Below, one piece after another: positions 47,261-57,770 of a stretch of 64,000 bases of DNA; position 1 is the first letter of the stretch; every line of letters starts with the position of its first letter. The notes under the pieces were generated by a model that was not told the DNA's origin, did no database searches, and was given only the letters and a program-made list of their open reading frames with translations. Both the position numbers and the translations under genes were made by a program. Source of the DNA: Chelonoidis abingdonii (taxonomy: Eukaryota; Chordata; Testudines; Testudinidae); assembly GCF_003597395.2 (NCBI RefSeq), contig NC_133774.1, positions 46,526,986 to 46,590,985 of the forward strand, in the 5' to 3' direction.

Positions 47261-49617
47261 AGTTGGGAAACAATTGGGATCGTTTTCCATTCATTGCATG
47301 TGTCTGCAGCCCTGGCAGAAGGCAGCCTGACTGCACCACTAGCAAACCAGGGAAGAACTAGGGGTGGGGGCAACTTACGCGGCCAGCTTCCCTGCATGTG
47401 GTTTACTCTAACCACAAAATAGATATAGTTGGCGGTTGGAGACGGGAGTTTGGGGGCTCACCAGTTCCTGTGTGTGTAGAAACTGGAATGTTGAAAGAGA
47501 CCGTGAGTGCTCGGTATTGTTGTGCGTGGGTGAAAAAGAGACAGAGGGATACAGCGATCCTGCTAGTTTACAGGCTTTGGTGTATTGGAAACAGCTGCGG
47601 CACAAAAAGGTGGGGATCCCACTAACAGGTTTGGACAAGGGTGATGGAACGAGTTAAATCGTCTTATAACCTGTGAAACACCTTAAAACAACAACAACCG
47701 GCAAAACGGTGTAACTTCTCAACACATTTCCCTCAAACTTCAGTTCACGGCTTGGGCGGAGGACCCCTTGGCATAAAACTTTACAGCTGCATACTGCTTT
47801 GTTGTAAAGCTGTAGTGAGGCTAATGCAGTGTTGCATAGGGCGCTTCTGCTCCGCTCGCTGGCTGGGTATAACGACTCTAGCCTCCTTGCTAGAGCAGTT
47901 CCCCTTCCCTGTGTGATACATAAAGCAAGCAGATAAATCTGCCACTCGGTTTATTGCTCTGCTGCCTGCTGTGTCTCTCCAGTGTGGAAAATGACTCTGA
48001 GTATGTTGTTTTCCTCTGTGATCCTTTTGGCTGTGTCAGGGGGAAGGAGCCCTTAATGTGGCACATACACTTTTGGCTGGGAATGAAAGGGCTTTCTGCA
48101 ATAATAACCCAGGCTCTCCAGTATGAAATGTTGTGTGTTTTTAAGTTTATGAATGCACAAGTAACAATATGTAAGAAATTATGTATATAGTTGGGGTTTT
48201 GGTCACTCACCCACTAACAAAACATCTTCAAGCTGCTTTTCTTTATCCTGCTATGTTTTTGTGGGTAATGCTATATGTTTAAAGAAAAATCACAGTTCAG
48301 ATGGTTGTTTTGGGTGAATTTAATTTGTGTGAAGTGTTGCATCATGTGCATTACTATATGTTAAATAACTGAATTTACTTAAGCACATATTTTTGATTGT
48401 TTTGTTCTGCAGTATTTATTAGTTTAGGAACAGTAAAAGACCATCTAACAGGATCACAGAAATATAATTATCAGAGAAAGTGATGAAAATGAGAGAAGTT
48501 TCAACTGGGGTGATGGAGAAATGAGGGAGTTACAAAAACAACAATAAGGTTTATCCCCTACCCACACTTCTCAGGCCTTTTCTGTATTTTTCTTGTATCT
48601 TTTGTGTTGTTTTACTTACACTCACCAGTCACTGATTGCAACTTCACATACATGCTTTCTTGTCTCAGAGCAACATATTGAGAACTTGATAGAGCAGCCA
48701 TGAATAAAACCAGACTTTGTCTGATGTTAAATGGTGTGTTGATAACCATGCCCTGTATCAGTACTATCAAGATTATGCTTCTGCCTTGGGCACTCATTTG
48801 TAGTCACAATCCTTTCCCATGCTGTGTTTTAGAAAGCAGAGATTCATATTTCCTTTCAAAGCTCACTTTCTTCCTCACCTCCGATATCTCCCTCCCCTTT
48901 AGCTTTCTAGGCTTTGGTTTAAACTAAGCTACAGGAAATGGGGGGTGATGGGGGGAGAAGGGGGAGAAACAGGAGGAAATGGATAAAATATAAATAGCAA
49001 TAAAAAGTTTTTGTTACTTTAGTTGTTGTTCAGGAAAAGCTTATTAATACATCACATATATGAAGTGGTGTTATATTCAGTCTTAGTAATTTATACACTT
49101 AAAAGCAAACCACAAGGCGGTACTCCAACTCCCTAACACGCACATGCAACCACATGCATTCACTCGTCATTTCTACTGTAGTGGTAAGTCTTGTGCTGGG
49201 ATGAGAATGAGGGGAAAAAACAAAGGGAAATAGTAATTGCTTTGATCCCTTTTCGAGTTATGGCTTGCTGTCATGGAAATTACATTTGTTGTCCTGTACT
49301 ATACCAGTGTTTAACGTGTTATGATTTATTAAATGCCTCATCATTGGTTCAGTGAAAACTCTTCATATTAGGAGCTGCCTTGGTTGTCTGTATTTTGTAC
49401 TGTTGGTGCTGAACAAAAAAATAATACTGTTAAACTAGTCTTTCATTGTTTTGCATACTACAGCACTATAGAGGTTATTTCTTAAATATTTATTACTTCT
49501 ACAGAAGGATGCATTTTTTCAAAAGTCATCTGTCCTGAGGGATATCAAAAATAAACTGTTCTCACTTATCAACTCTGTATTTTCAGTTGTTTTATTTTTA
49601 CTGTGTGAGGCACATCA
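47261..49617. other. Possible first intron, no feature seen
   Basis: If the CpG island is a promoter for a plus-strand gene this is its first intron. Composition turns AT-rich after about 48200. No exon or repeat call supported. Confidence 0.4.
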
Positions 49618-49625
49618 GTATAGAA

Positions 49626-50392
49626 CAGGATTTCTACCCATGGGTTGGGACACAAAACTAGATCACCAGAATGTGTCAAAGGGTCATGTGGGGGAGGGGA
49701 GAGTCGGGTCCTACTCTTGGAGTGGGGTAGTTGCAGAGCCCACCCCACACTCACCCTGCAGTGGCAGCTGCTGCAACTGTGTTCCAGTGGGGTGGGCTGG
49801 CTGGGCTTGGCTCCCCAGTACAGGTGTGGCGACCTGGTGCATGGGGATGCATGCTGCTCAGGTTTGGCCCTGTTGCCCCTCTGTAGAGTTGACAACAGGC
49901 CTACCAGGCCAAATTTAAGTGAGTGGCACCATGACCCGATGCACCAAGTCGCAATGCCACTCCACCAATGACAATTTTTAAATCAAGATTGAATACTTTT
50001 TAAAATGATATGCTTTAGGAATTATTTTGGTGAAGTTCTGTGACCTGTGATATACCAGAGGTCAGGGTAGATGACCACAATGATTTCTTCAGACCTTGGA
50101 ATCTATGAAACATACAGATTGGGTCCAGTGGAGGGGCTGGTCCAAACCTGAGCAGTGCTGTGACTCCAGAGGTTGCAAAGTCCGGAGTGGGAAGCTGGGC
50201 CCAGGGATTGGGCAGGAGCTGCCACTATAGCACACATGATACATTTATTTAGTACTTATTAAGTTAATGTATATATTGTGTAATATTTATTTAGTAAACA
50301 GATTTTTTTGCACTATCACTATTTACTGGGTCATGACAGGCCATCAAGATTTACAAATGGGTCCTGAGCCAAAAAAAGTTTGAGAATCTTTG
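49626..50392. mobile_element. hAT-type non-autonomous element, first of two back-to-back copies
   Basis: Starts CAGGATTTCTACCCATGGG and ends GTTTGAGAATCTTTG, inverted repeats of the CAGGGGTTCTCAAAC type. The flanks are GTATAGAA (49618-49625) and CTTTAGAA (50393-50400), 6 of 8 matching. A CR1 tail (49970-50112) lies inside. Frames in the GC-rich left part are not genes. Confidence 0.75.
49970..50112 (+). mobile_element. CR1 LINE 3' tail inside the hAT element
   Basis: 'tttttaaatcaagattgaat' to 'gaggtcagggtagatgacca' and 'ccttggaatctatgaa' is the final part of CR1. It is 5'-truncated and non-coding. Confidence 0.8.
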
Positions 50393-50400
50393 CTTTAGAA

Positions 50401-51243
50401 CAGAGGTCCTCAAATTGTGGTCTGCAGACCACCAGTGGTCCGCAAGCTCCATTCAGGTAGTCCGCAGATAGTTCCCTCTAAAGTGCACACGTGGGCAGCC
50501 ACACACAAGAGAATGAAGGGCCATCCACCTAATTAGTGGAGCCGTGCAGGTGTGGCTCCATTAATTAGGTGCCTGGACCCTGGAGAAGATGCACTTGTAA
50601 GGTGAGGTGATGGCCTTGGGGGGGAATAGAGGGTAAATGGGAGGGAGCAGTAAGTTGAGAAGAGGGGTTGGGGGGAACTTGGGATGTGCACGGCTGCGGC
50701 AGCCAGAAAGAGGTGACTTTTCCTGGCTTAGGCAGCAAAGAATCCTGTGGCACCTTATAGACTAACAGACGTTTTGGAGCATGAGCTTTCATGGGTGAAT
50801 ACCCACTTCATCATCTGACGAAAGCTCATGCTCCAAAATATCTGTTAGTCTATAAGGTGCCACAGGATTCTTTGCTGCTTTTACAGATCCAGACTAACAT
50901 GGCTACCCCTCTGATACTTTCCCTAGCTTCAGGGCTGGGGCTGCCAGGGGAGAGACGGCCCTCCTTCCCAGCCGCAGCTTGGGAGCTGCCACAGTGGGGG
51001 GACATCCATCGCATTAGAAAGGTAAAACTACTGGTATTAAAATATGAGTTCTGTGCTTTTATCTGTAGAACAAAAAAGACATACATTAGTAAGGTTTTTT
51101 TTAATATACCGCTTTTATCTAAAGTGCTTTAACAATAGTTAACTAATGGTACAAACAACATTTGGAAAGATCATTAAGTGGTCTGCTGAGACCCTCAGCA
51201 ATTTTCAAGTGGTCCCTGGGAAAAAGAAGTTTGAGAACCATTG
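50401..51243. mobile_element. hAT-type non-autonomous element, second of two back-to-back copies
   Basis: Starts CAGAGGTCCTCAAATTG and ends GTTTGAGAACCATTG. The flanks are CTTTAGAA (50393-50400) and CTATAGAA (51244-51251), 7 of 8 matching. It shares its left duplication with the right duplication of the element before it. A foldback element (50732-50925) interrupts it. Confidence 0.85.
50732..50925. mobile_element. Foldback element inside the second hAT element
   Basis: 'aatcctgtggcaccttatag' and 'ctataaggtgccacaggatt' form the arms, with 'gagcatgagctttcatgggt' and its partner inside, and the one-sided tail ending CTCTGATAC. The flanks TTTTCCTGGCTT and TTTCCCTAGCTT match at 10 of 12, a probable decayed long duplication. 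Confidence 0.85.
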
Positions 51244-51724
51244 CTATAGAACGTCAGTGAGACCATAGTGTGATGTGTGGAAAGAAAGTCTATTCATTAC
51301 CCTTTCAAAAAACAAACCCCAAACTAGGTGTTAAATATTTTAACATGTTAATACACTGCTGAACTGATTTTTGTTGAGGCTGTGGAGATTTGTAGGCTTT
51401 TAATAATAAAGGCAATGCTAACATTTTAAAATTTAATTGTAATTTATTAAGTGGATGTAATTGTCTTAATTAATAATACACGATCTCTCAAATGAAATGA
51501 TCGCAGCATTGGTGGTATTACTATTTAGCTAAGTTTGTGAGTATTTCCATTATAAACTGATGAATATTAGCCTGGATATTCAAGTTTTGGGGGAGGGGAC
51601 TTGTCCAAAACTGTTTCTTTTGGCCACTGCTGGATGACTAAAAATTGATCATCTTAATACTGAAAAGTTGTGGGGAAAATATGTATCCAAACTTACTTAC
51701 GTTCTTCATCCTTCTGTCTGTCTT

Positions 51725-51855
51725 ATCTATTTAGATTGTAAGCTCTTTGGAGCAGGGACTTTTCTCACTATATGTATGTACAGTACCAACTGCAACTGAG
51801 CCCTGTCTCATCTGGAGCTTATATGTGCTATTATAACTAATAAATGATAAGAGTA
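51725..51855 (+). mobile_element. L2-type LINE 3' tail
   Basis: 'ttagattgtaagctctttgg' and 'agcagggacttttctcact', then 'aactaataaatgata', the same tail type as 36165-36305 and 56825-56950. Confidence 0.65.
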
Positions 51856-51909
51856 TGAGTATTTGGTCATCTCTAGTGACTGATCTACATAAGAGCAAAG
51901 CTTTACTAT

Positions 51910-52070
51910 AACTGTTAGCTAATAGAGCAGATGAGGTGGGTGAAGTAATATCTTTTATTGGACTAACTTCTGTTGGTGAGAGAGACAAGCTTTCAAGTTT
52001 ACACAGAGCCCTTCTTCAGGCTTGGGAGACTTAAAGGCATCCCAGCTAAATACAAGGTGGAACTTTAGTT
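51910..52070. mobile_element. Second foldback family, copy 2
   Basis: 'gatgaggtgggtgaagtaat' then 'tattggactaacttctgttg' and 'gagagacaagctttcaagtt', the same family as 22690-22870; the second arm is mostly lost. Confidence 0.6.
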
Positions 52071-53116
52071 AGTGTTCTTCTTTAGTTCAAACAGTATCAG
52101 TTCATGCTTTTAGCACTGAAGATCCTAGTTTCAAACTCGGTTGATGAGCAAAGTAAAAAGTAGTTGTGTGTGGGTTTTGGTTGTTTCAGTGTGCGACAGT
52201 TTTCCGTAACTTATTTCACTTTAGCAATGGATTCTTGTTGTCAGTAAAGAGAATAGATTATATATAAAGAATCATGATGTTTGATTGCTATATTGATTCA
52301 GCATATAGCAGATAACAATAATTTTCTTCTAATGTATGCTTATCAGTAACAGAAAAATGTTGGAATATTGTGACATCGGCTATGGCACCCGATGAAAGGT
52401 TGGTTCTCGTTACCATTATAACTTGTGCAAGTACAGAATTATTTTTAAATAGACAATACTTGACTGTTTGCCCAGTCTGGTGTGGGAGTAGAGAGCTACT
52501 GCTGCAGGGAGTGAGGAGTGAGTCCTGTATTGGTGCTAGCTATGGGTCGACCACTAGCTCCATTCCCACTACCTTGCATATTTCTAGGCCCCCAGTCCAA
52601 GCAGCAGCAAGCTTCTGGGAGTTTTCCCTTCCAGCACCCCAAAGCTAGCTCCTTACAAGGGAGGAGGAGGGGGAGTCTTGTGTCTTACACAGGGAAAGCC
52701 CAAACAAAGCCGTAGGACCACTGCACTGCCCCAGCATCCCATGGATCCAGAACTATGCAGGGGAGACACCCCCCGCCACTAGGACCCATGTTGTGCTTTC
52801 TCTCTCCCTAAACGTATCGCATCTGGGAAAGAAACTGTACAGAAGAAGTAGCCAAGACCCGATGGACTGATCATACTTCTCCAATTTTTACTAGATTTCT
52901 CTGTGCTGCACTCACTGTCTGTTTGTCTTCCCATCCTCCAAGGGTCTCTTCATCTCAGCTTCATTCCACACTAGCCCCTAATACCATCCTCTGCTCCATC
53001 TTCTCACCCAGTTTGTTCCCCTTACCTCCCTTTCCTTGTTTTTCCATTTAGCTAATCCCCTTTTAGTCCCCATCCCATCCCACAGTCATGGAGCTAATAT
53101 GACATTTTCTGCCATC
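52071..53116. other. Sequence between elements, no feature seen
   Basis: No supported exon, RNA or repeat. Confidence 0.4.
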
Positions 53117-53121
53117 ATACT

Positions 53122-53315
53122 TGTAAGGAGGCACCCTGGCTCCCCGTCGCACCTGAGGGGACCGAGCCAGAGCAGGCACCCCTGTGGGCGGAGCCATTAC
53201 CGCCTGTTCCTGCCCCCCGGAAGTCAAGGGGCTGGACAGGAAGTATAAGAGCCAGGGCTCAGAGCTCAGTTCAGCGCTGGCCGCCGAGGAAGACGGACGT
53301 GGAGGACCGAGCTCC
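53122..53315 (+). repeat. Truncated 5' LTR of the Gypsy element
   Basis: Matches the first part of the 3' LTR (55885 onward), including GGAGGCACCCTGGCT, GGGGACCGAGCCAGAGCA and a TATAAGA box at 53244-53250. Similarity stops at about 53315; the 3' LTR is 885 bp, so nearly 700 bp of this LTR are missing, joined directly to integrase sequence. Confidence 0.85.
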
Positions 53316-53356
53316 CGACCCAACTCCTGGTTCCCCAGCGTCACCGGCGAGCCGTC

Positions 53357-53975
53357 ATGAAGCTGGCCCATGACGTCCCGGCCGCAGGACATTTAGGATC
53401 GGAGAAGACCCTAGCCCGCATCCTAGGGCGCTTCTGTTGGCCAGGGGTCCAGCACGAGGTAAAGGAGTACTGCACCTCTTGCCCGAAATGCCAGCTGGCC
53501 GCCCCGGCGAGGACACCCAAAGCCCCGCTGATTCCGATGCCGCTGGTAGAGACTCCCTTCGAACGGGTGGCTATGGACCTGGTAGGGCTCCTCCCCAAGA
53601 GCACTGCGGGCTTCCAATATATTTTGGTAATGCTGGACTATGCCACCCGGTTCCCTGAGGCAGTTCCCCTCCGGAGCATTACCGCTCGCACTATCGCCGC
53701 GGAAGTGGTCAAGGTCTTCGCCCGCGTCGGTTTGCCCCGGGAGATCCTTATGGACCAGGGAACCAGCTTCACCTCGCGGCTGTTCCAGCAGGTGTGCAAG
53801 CTCTTGGGGATCCGACAGCTGCGAACCTCCGTGTACCACCCTCAAACCGACAGCTTGGTGGAGAGGTTCAATCGGACCCTCAAGGATATGCTGCGGTGGG
53901 ACAGCTGCTTCCCCCCCGCTCTTGGCGGTGCGATAGATCCCTCAGTCCTCCACCAAATTTTCACCGTTCGAGCTC
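53357..53975 (+). pseudogene. Gypsy integrase fragment
   Basis: The frame from 53357 gives about 180 integrase-like residues. The zinc-binding part has His5, His12 (AGHLG) and the Cys cluster CTSCPKC at 39-45. The core has Asp74 (VAMDLVG), Asp133 (LMDQGTSF) and Glu169 (LVERFNRTL), a DD35E spacing, so the catalytic triad is kept. After about residue 180 the frame is lost and the homology continues one frame over into the next entry. The Met at 53357 is probably internal: the natural start was in the deleted part. This enzyme class inserts the reverse-transcribed DNA into the host chromosome. Confidence 0.88.
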
Positions 53976-55082
53976 TTGTATGGCTGCCAACCCCGGGGAC
54001 TTCTAGACCTGATGAGGGAGACCTGGGAGCAAACTCCATCACCGGCTCAGGGGCTCCTGAGGTACGTGACCCAACTCCAGGAGCGGCTCGAACAGGCGGG
54101 GACCTTGGCACCGGCCAATTTGAAAACGGCACAAGAACAGCAGTCTCGGGCGTACAACAGGGGTGCCCGCACCTGCGACTACCAGCCTGGGGACCGCGTC
54201 CTACTTCTACTTCCCTCCTCGGAATCCAAGATCATGGCCCGATGGCAGGGACCCTATGAAGTGGTGCGGAAAGTAGGCCCCGTTACTTATGAGCTCCGTC
54301 AGCCGGACCGCAGAAAAAAGCTGCAGCGGTACCACATCAACCTTCTGAAACCCTGGTGGGAACGAGAGGGGTTATTAATTAACCCGTACCCACCGGAGCC
54401 TGAGCTAGGGCCCCCGGTGCCCCCTCAGGAAGACCCCCAAACACCCCAGCTGGGGGAAACCCTAACGGAGGAGCAGTTGGAGCAAACCCGCTGTCTCCTC
54501 CGCGCCTTTCCACGCACGTTCACAGCCCAGCCCGGGTGCACGTGCTTGGCAGCCCACTGCATTCAGACCGAGCCGGGGGTGGTGATCAGGATGGGGACCA
54601 GGCCTCTGCCGTATCACCGCCGGCAGATCGTGGACAATGAAGTACAGGTGATGTTAGAACTGGGCGTGACTGAGCCCTCACAAAGTGAATGGCGTAGCCC
54701 GGTCGTCCTAGTCCCAAAACCCGACGGTTCCCAGCGGTTCTGCATCGACTTCAGACGTGTCAATGCCATCTCCAAGTTTGATGCCTACCCCATGCCTCGG
54801 GTGGATGAGCTGCTGGCCCGCCTAGGGGACGCCCACTACATTACCACCTTGGACTTGAGCAAAGGGTATTGGCAAATCCCCCTAGAGACCACCTCTAGGG
54901 AGAAAACCGCATTTGCCACTCCATCCGGCTTATATCAGTTCACGCGAATGCCTTCGTCCTCCAATCGGCACCCTGCGACGTTCCAGCGGTTGATGGACGT
55001 TCTCCTCCCCGCATCACGACATGCTGCGCCTTTCCTCAGCACGATGTGGTCATCTATAGTCAACAGTGGGAGACCCACTTGA
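53976..55082 (+). pseudogene. Gypsy integrase C-terminus joined to reverse transcriptase
   Basis: A 368-codon open frame. Residues about 60-125 are the integrase C-terminal part with a GPY/F module (RWQGPYEVVRKVGPVTYEL, Gly92). A proline-rich linker follows (136-160), and then the RT palm: SPVVLVPKPDGSQRFCIDFR at 241-260, TLDLSKGYWQIPL at 291-303 with the first catalytic Asp at 293, and TAFATPSGLYQFTRMP at 311-326. The YxDD box should lie near 353-357 but is altered and a frameshift follows, so the RT cannot work. One continuous frame across integrase end and RT shows the order is native and not a later rearrangement. Confidence 0.9.
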
Positions 55083-55884
55083 ACAAAGTCGCACAACGGT
55101 CCTTCGTCCTCTACAGGAGGCTGGGTTAACCGCCAACCCTAAGAAATGCCGCATTGGCGGCGGGAAACCACCCTACCTGGGCTATACCGTGGGGAATGGG
55201 CAGGTAAAGCCGCCCAGTGGACAAAGTGCAGGCCACGCGGCCTGCCTCCGCCACCACGAAGCGCCCGTCCATCAATTCTTGTTGGATGGCGGGTTATTAC
55301 CATAGCTTCATCCGCCGTTTGCACGGTGGCCGCCCACTTGAGGGACCCTCTACAAAGGAACCCCCAACGGCTTCGGTGGAGCCCCGCGAGTGCGACGAGC
55401 GTTCAAATCGCTTAAGGCCAGCCTCTGTAGCGCGCTCATGTCTGCTGCGCCGAGACTCCACCGCCCGTTTCGCCTGGCAGAAAGGACGCTTCGAACTAGG
55501 GCTTCGGCGCTGTCCTCTCCCAGGAAGTCAACGGAGAACCCGCGTCCCTGTACATCAGCCGGAAGCTGTTCCGAGGGAAGCAACACTACGCAGTGGTCGA
55601 GAAGGAGGCCCTGGCAGCAAAGTGGCATGCGACGCCCTCTGCTTACTACCTGCTGGGGGCCCCCTTCACGTTAGTCATCGACCACTCCGCCCTTCCAATG
55701 GCTGTACCGGGAATGAAGGACAATAATATGCGCCCCAACGGTGGTATATTGGCAATGCAGCCGTATGCCTTCACCATCCGCCACCGGGCCGGGAAGGACA
55801 TGCATGCCGGACTTCCTTTCCGCCTGGGAAGGTATGGACTTGCCTGGTCCCGGTACCCGGGAACGCAGCCTTGGGGTGTGTGTG
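55083..55884 (+). pseudogene. Reverse transcriptase end and RNase H remnants
   Basis: Pieces in shifting frames: AGLTANPKKCRIGGG and PYLGYTVGNGQ (55111-55205) from the RT connection, VEKEALAAKWHA and a D-H-S-A-L theme (55593-55700) from RNase H, and FTIRHRAGKDMHA near 55770-55810. Several frameshifts occur. A (TG)n run at 55877-55887 comes before the 3' LTR in place of a clear polypurine tract. Confidence 0.8.
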
Positions 55885-56769
55885 TGTACGGAGGCACCCT
55901 GGCTGCCCCGTCGCACCTGAGGGGACCGAGCCAGAGCAAGGCACCCATGGGCGGAGCAAACTAAAAACATCACCTGTTCCCGCCCCCTGGATAGTCAAGG
56001 GCGGGACAGGAAATATAAGACCAGGGCTCAGAGGTCAAGTTCAAGGCCGGCCGCCGAGAAGACGGACACGGAGGACGCGGCTCCCGCATCGGCCGCAGCC
56101 CTCCTCAGGCCCAATATCCAGAGGAGCGCTGGCCGGAGCCTTGCCCCGCCCACTAACCAGAGGAACGCTGGCTGGAAGCTGCCTCCGGGCCCACGTATCC
56201 GAGGAGCGTGGGATCACCCAGTCAGTGTGTTTCAGAGCGGATCCCCACTGACCGCCTTAGCGGCGACAGCCGCTACTAGGGCCCCGGGCTGGAACGCAGA
56301 GGAGTGGGTGGGCCTGCGTTCCCCCTGCCACCCGTAACCGGGTGGCAGTATCCCCCTTCACCCAGAGCTACAGTTGTTTGCTGCTCTGCCCTACTCCAAA
56401 GGGTCAGAGCCCCCTGAACTGTTTGTTGCTCTGCCCTGCTCCAAAGGGCCAGAGCCCCTAGACTGTTTGCTGCCCTGCCCTGCCCGAGGGCTTGGGCTAT
56501 AGACTCTGTTTGCTCAGCCCCTGAGCTGAGCCTGACTGTTTGCTGCCCCGCCCTGCCTGAGGGCTTGGGCTATAGACTCTGTTTACTCAGCCCCAAAGCT
56601 GTGCCTGACTGTTTGCTGCCGCCCTGTCTAAGGGCCAGGACCTATAGACTTCTATTTGCTCAGGCCTCGAGTGCGGGAGCAGAGCCTGAGCCGTCCGGCC
56701 ACCTGGAAGGAGGCGCCCTGGCTCCCCGTCGCACCTGAGGGGACGGGCCCCGAAAGCATCCGGCTTACA
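55885..56769 (+). repeat. Complete 3' LTR of the Gypsy element (885 bp)
   Basis: Starts TGTACGGAGGCACC and ends CTTACA. It has a TATAAGA box at 56014-56020. Near its right end GGAGGCGCCCTGGCTCCCCG (56710-56729) repeats the LTR start. The middle part carries a tandem array (56355-56690). Confidence 0.85.
56355..56690 (+). repeat. Imperfect tandem array inside the 3' LTR
   Basis: The unit theme CTGTTTGCTGCCCTGCCCTG followed by GGGC(T/C)...AGACT recurs at least five times (56370, 56419, 56464, 56536, 56608). Two consecutive longer units carry GAGGGCTTGGGCTATAGACT. Confidence 0.8.
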
Positions 56770-56824
56770 ATACTGATAGCCCTGCTTCTATGTTGAATCA
56801 CTTTCCCCTACACTTTGTCTTGAC

Positions 56825-56950
56825 CACTTAGATTTAAAGTTCCTTGGGACATGGACTGACAACTGCTTTTGTGTTTGTACAATACCTGGCACAATGGGAT
56901 CCCAATCTTGGTTGATCCCTAGGCACTACTATGATAGATACGATTAACAA
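56825..56950 (+). mobile_element. L2-type LINE 3' tail
   Basis: 'gatttaaagttccttgggac', 'gtacaatacctggcacaatg' and 'cctaggcactactatgatag' match the tail type seen at 36165-36305. Confidence 0.65.
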
Positions 56951-57464
56951 GCTGGATCTCTGCCTGACTCAGCTGATTTTTCTGCCACAAGGATAAGTAG
57001 AGCAACCCAAGAAGCCCCTGCCTCAAACCAAGAAGCAGAGGACAGGGCTGCAATATGGAAAATTAGCACTTTAACAACAAGCATAGTGTATCTTCTTTTA
57101 AAAGAAAGATAAAACTACCAATTATGGGTCTAATTTACAATTGTACAGAATTTCAGTAGAATTAAAAGTAGCACTACCACCATTCTAAAGATTTATATAA
57201 AGGCTGTTTATGTCCAAAAAACAGAGTTCAGGGTTTTATGTGAAATCATCTGCAGCAGCTGATATCATAATACTTAAAACAGAGTAGAAAGTTGTATTCC
57301 CTGCTATTTAAGGTATGAGTAATGTCATTAACAGTTGCTGGGGAAACTGGGCATCCATGCCTCATCAAGTAAAGGAAGGAAAAAGAGATTTGTAATTCCA
57401 ATAGAATGTCTCTAATGTGTATATTTATGATTTGCACCTAGGAGGCCATAAACTGTATTGCTTC

Positions 57465-57770
57465 ATAGATTTGCAGGAGCAGAAGGGACTGTTGTGATCA
57501 TCTACTGTAAAACATGTTGCTGTATAACACCGGCAATAGAACTTCCCCAAAATAATGTCTAGAGCAGATCTTTTAGAAAAATATCTGATCTTTCACTGCA
57601 GTCACCCCTTAACCATCTATCTGTTAAGCTAAATAGACTGAGCTTCTTGAGTCTGTCACTATCAGGCATGTTTTCTAATCCTTTAATCACTCTCGTGGCT
57701 CTTCTCTGAATCTCTCCAGTTTATCAACATCCATCTTGAATTGTGGGCATCAGAACTGGACACACAAGTG
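57465..57770 (-). mobile_element. CR1 LINE 3' fragment (minus)
   Basis: 'catagatttgcaggagcaga' to 'tgtgatcatctactgtaaa' is the complement of a CR1 tail. 'gttaagctaaatagactgag' and 'ttcttgaattgtgggcatca' are typical antisense CR1 phrases. An internal deletion separates the two parts. Confidence 0.85.

Larger units (their letters stand above)
53122..56769 (+). mobile_element. Gypsy-class LTR retrotransposon, internally deleted, integrase before RT
   Basis: The element starts TGTAAGGAGGCACC and ends CGGCTTACA and is flanked by the perfect 5-bp duplication ATACT (53117-53121, 56770-56774). In order it holds a truncated 5' LTR, integrase, reverse transcriptase (RT), RNase H remnants and a complete 3' LTR. 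Gag, protease and the primer binding site are absent. The GPY/F module identifies a Gypsy integrase, yet it lies upstream of the RT, the order known from copia elements and from the Gmr1 group of vertebrate Gypsy elements. Frameshifts and a damaged RT catalytic box mean it is dead. Confidence 0.92.

Noticed and set aside
46887..47422. Frames of 100-119 codons downstream of the gap
   Set aside because: CpG-island artefacts on both strands. The two splice donors fit a non-coding first exon better.
54004..54259. Out-of-frame tail of the integrase frame beyond residue 180
   Set aside because: Homology moves to another frame near 53900-53976, so this tail is not real protein.
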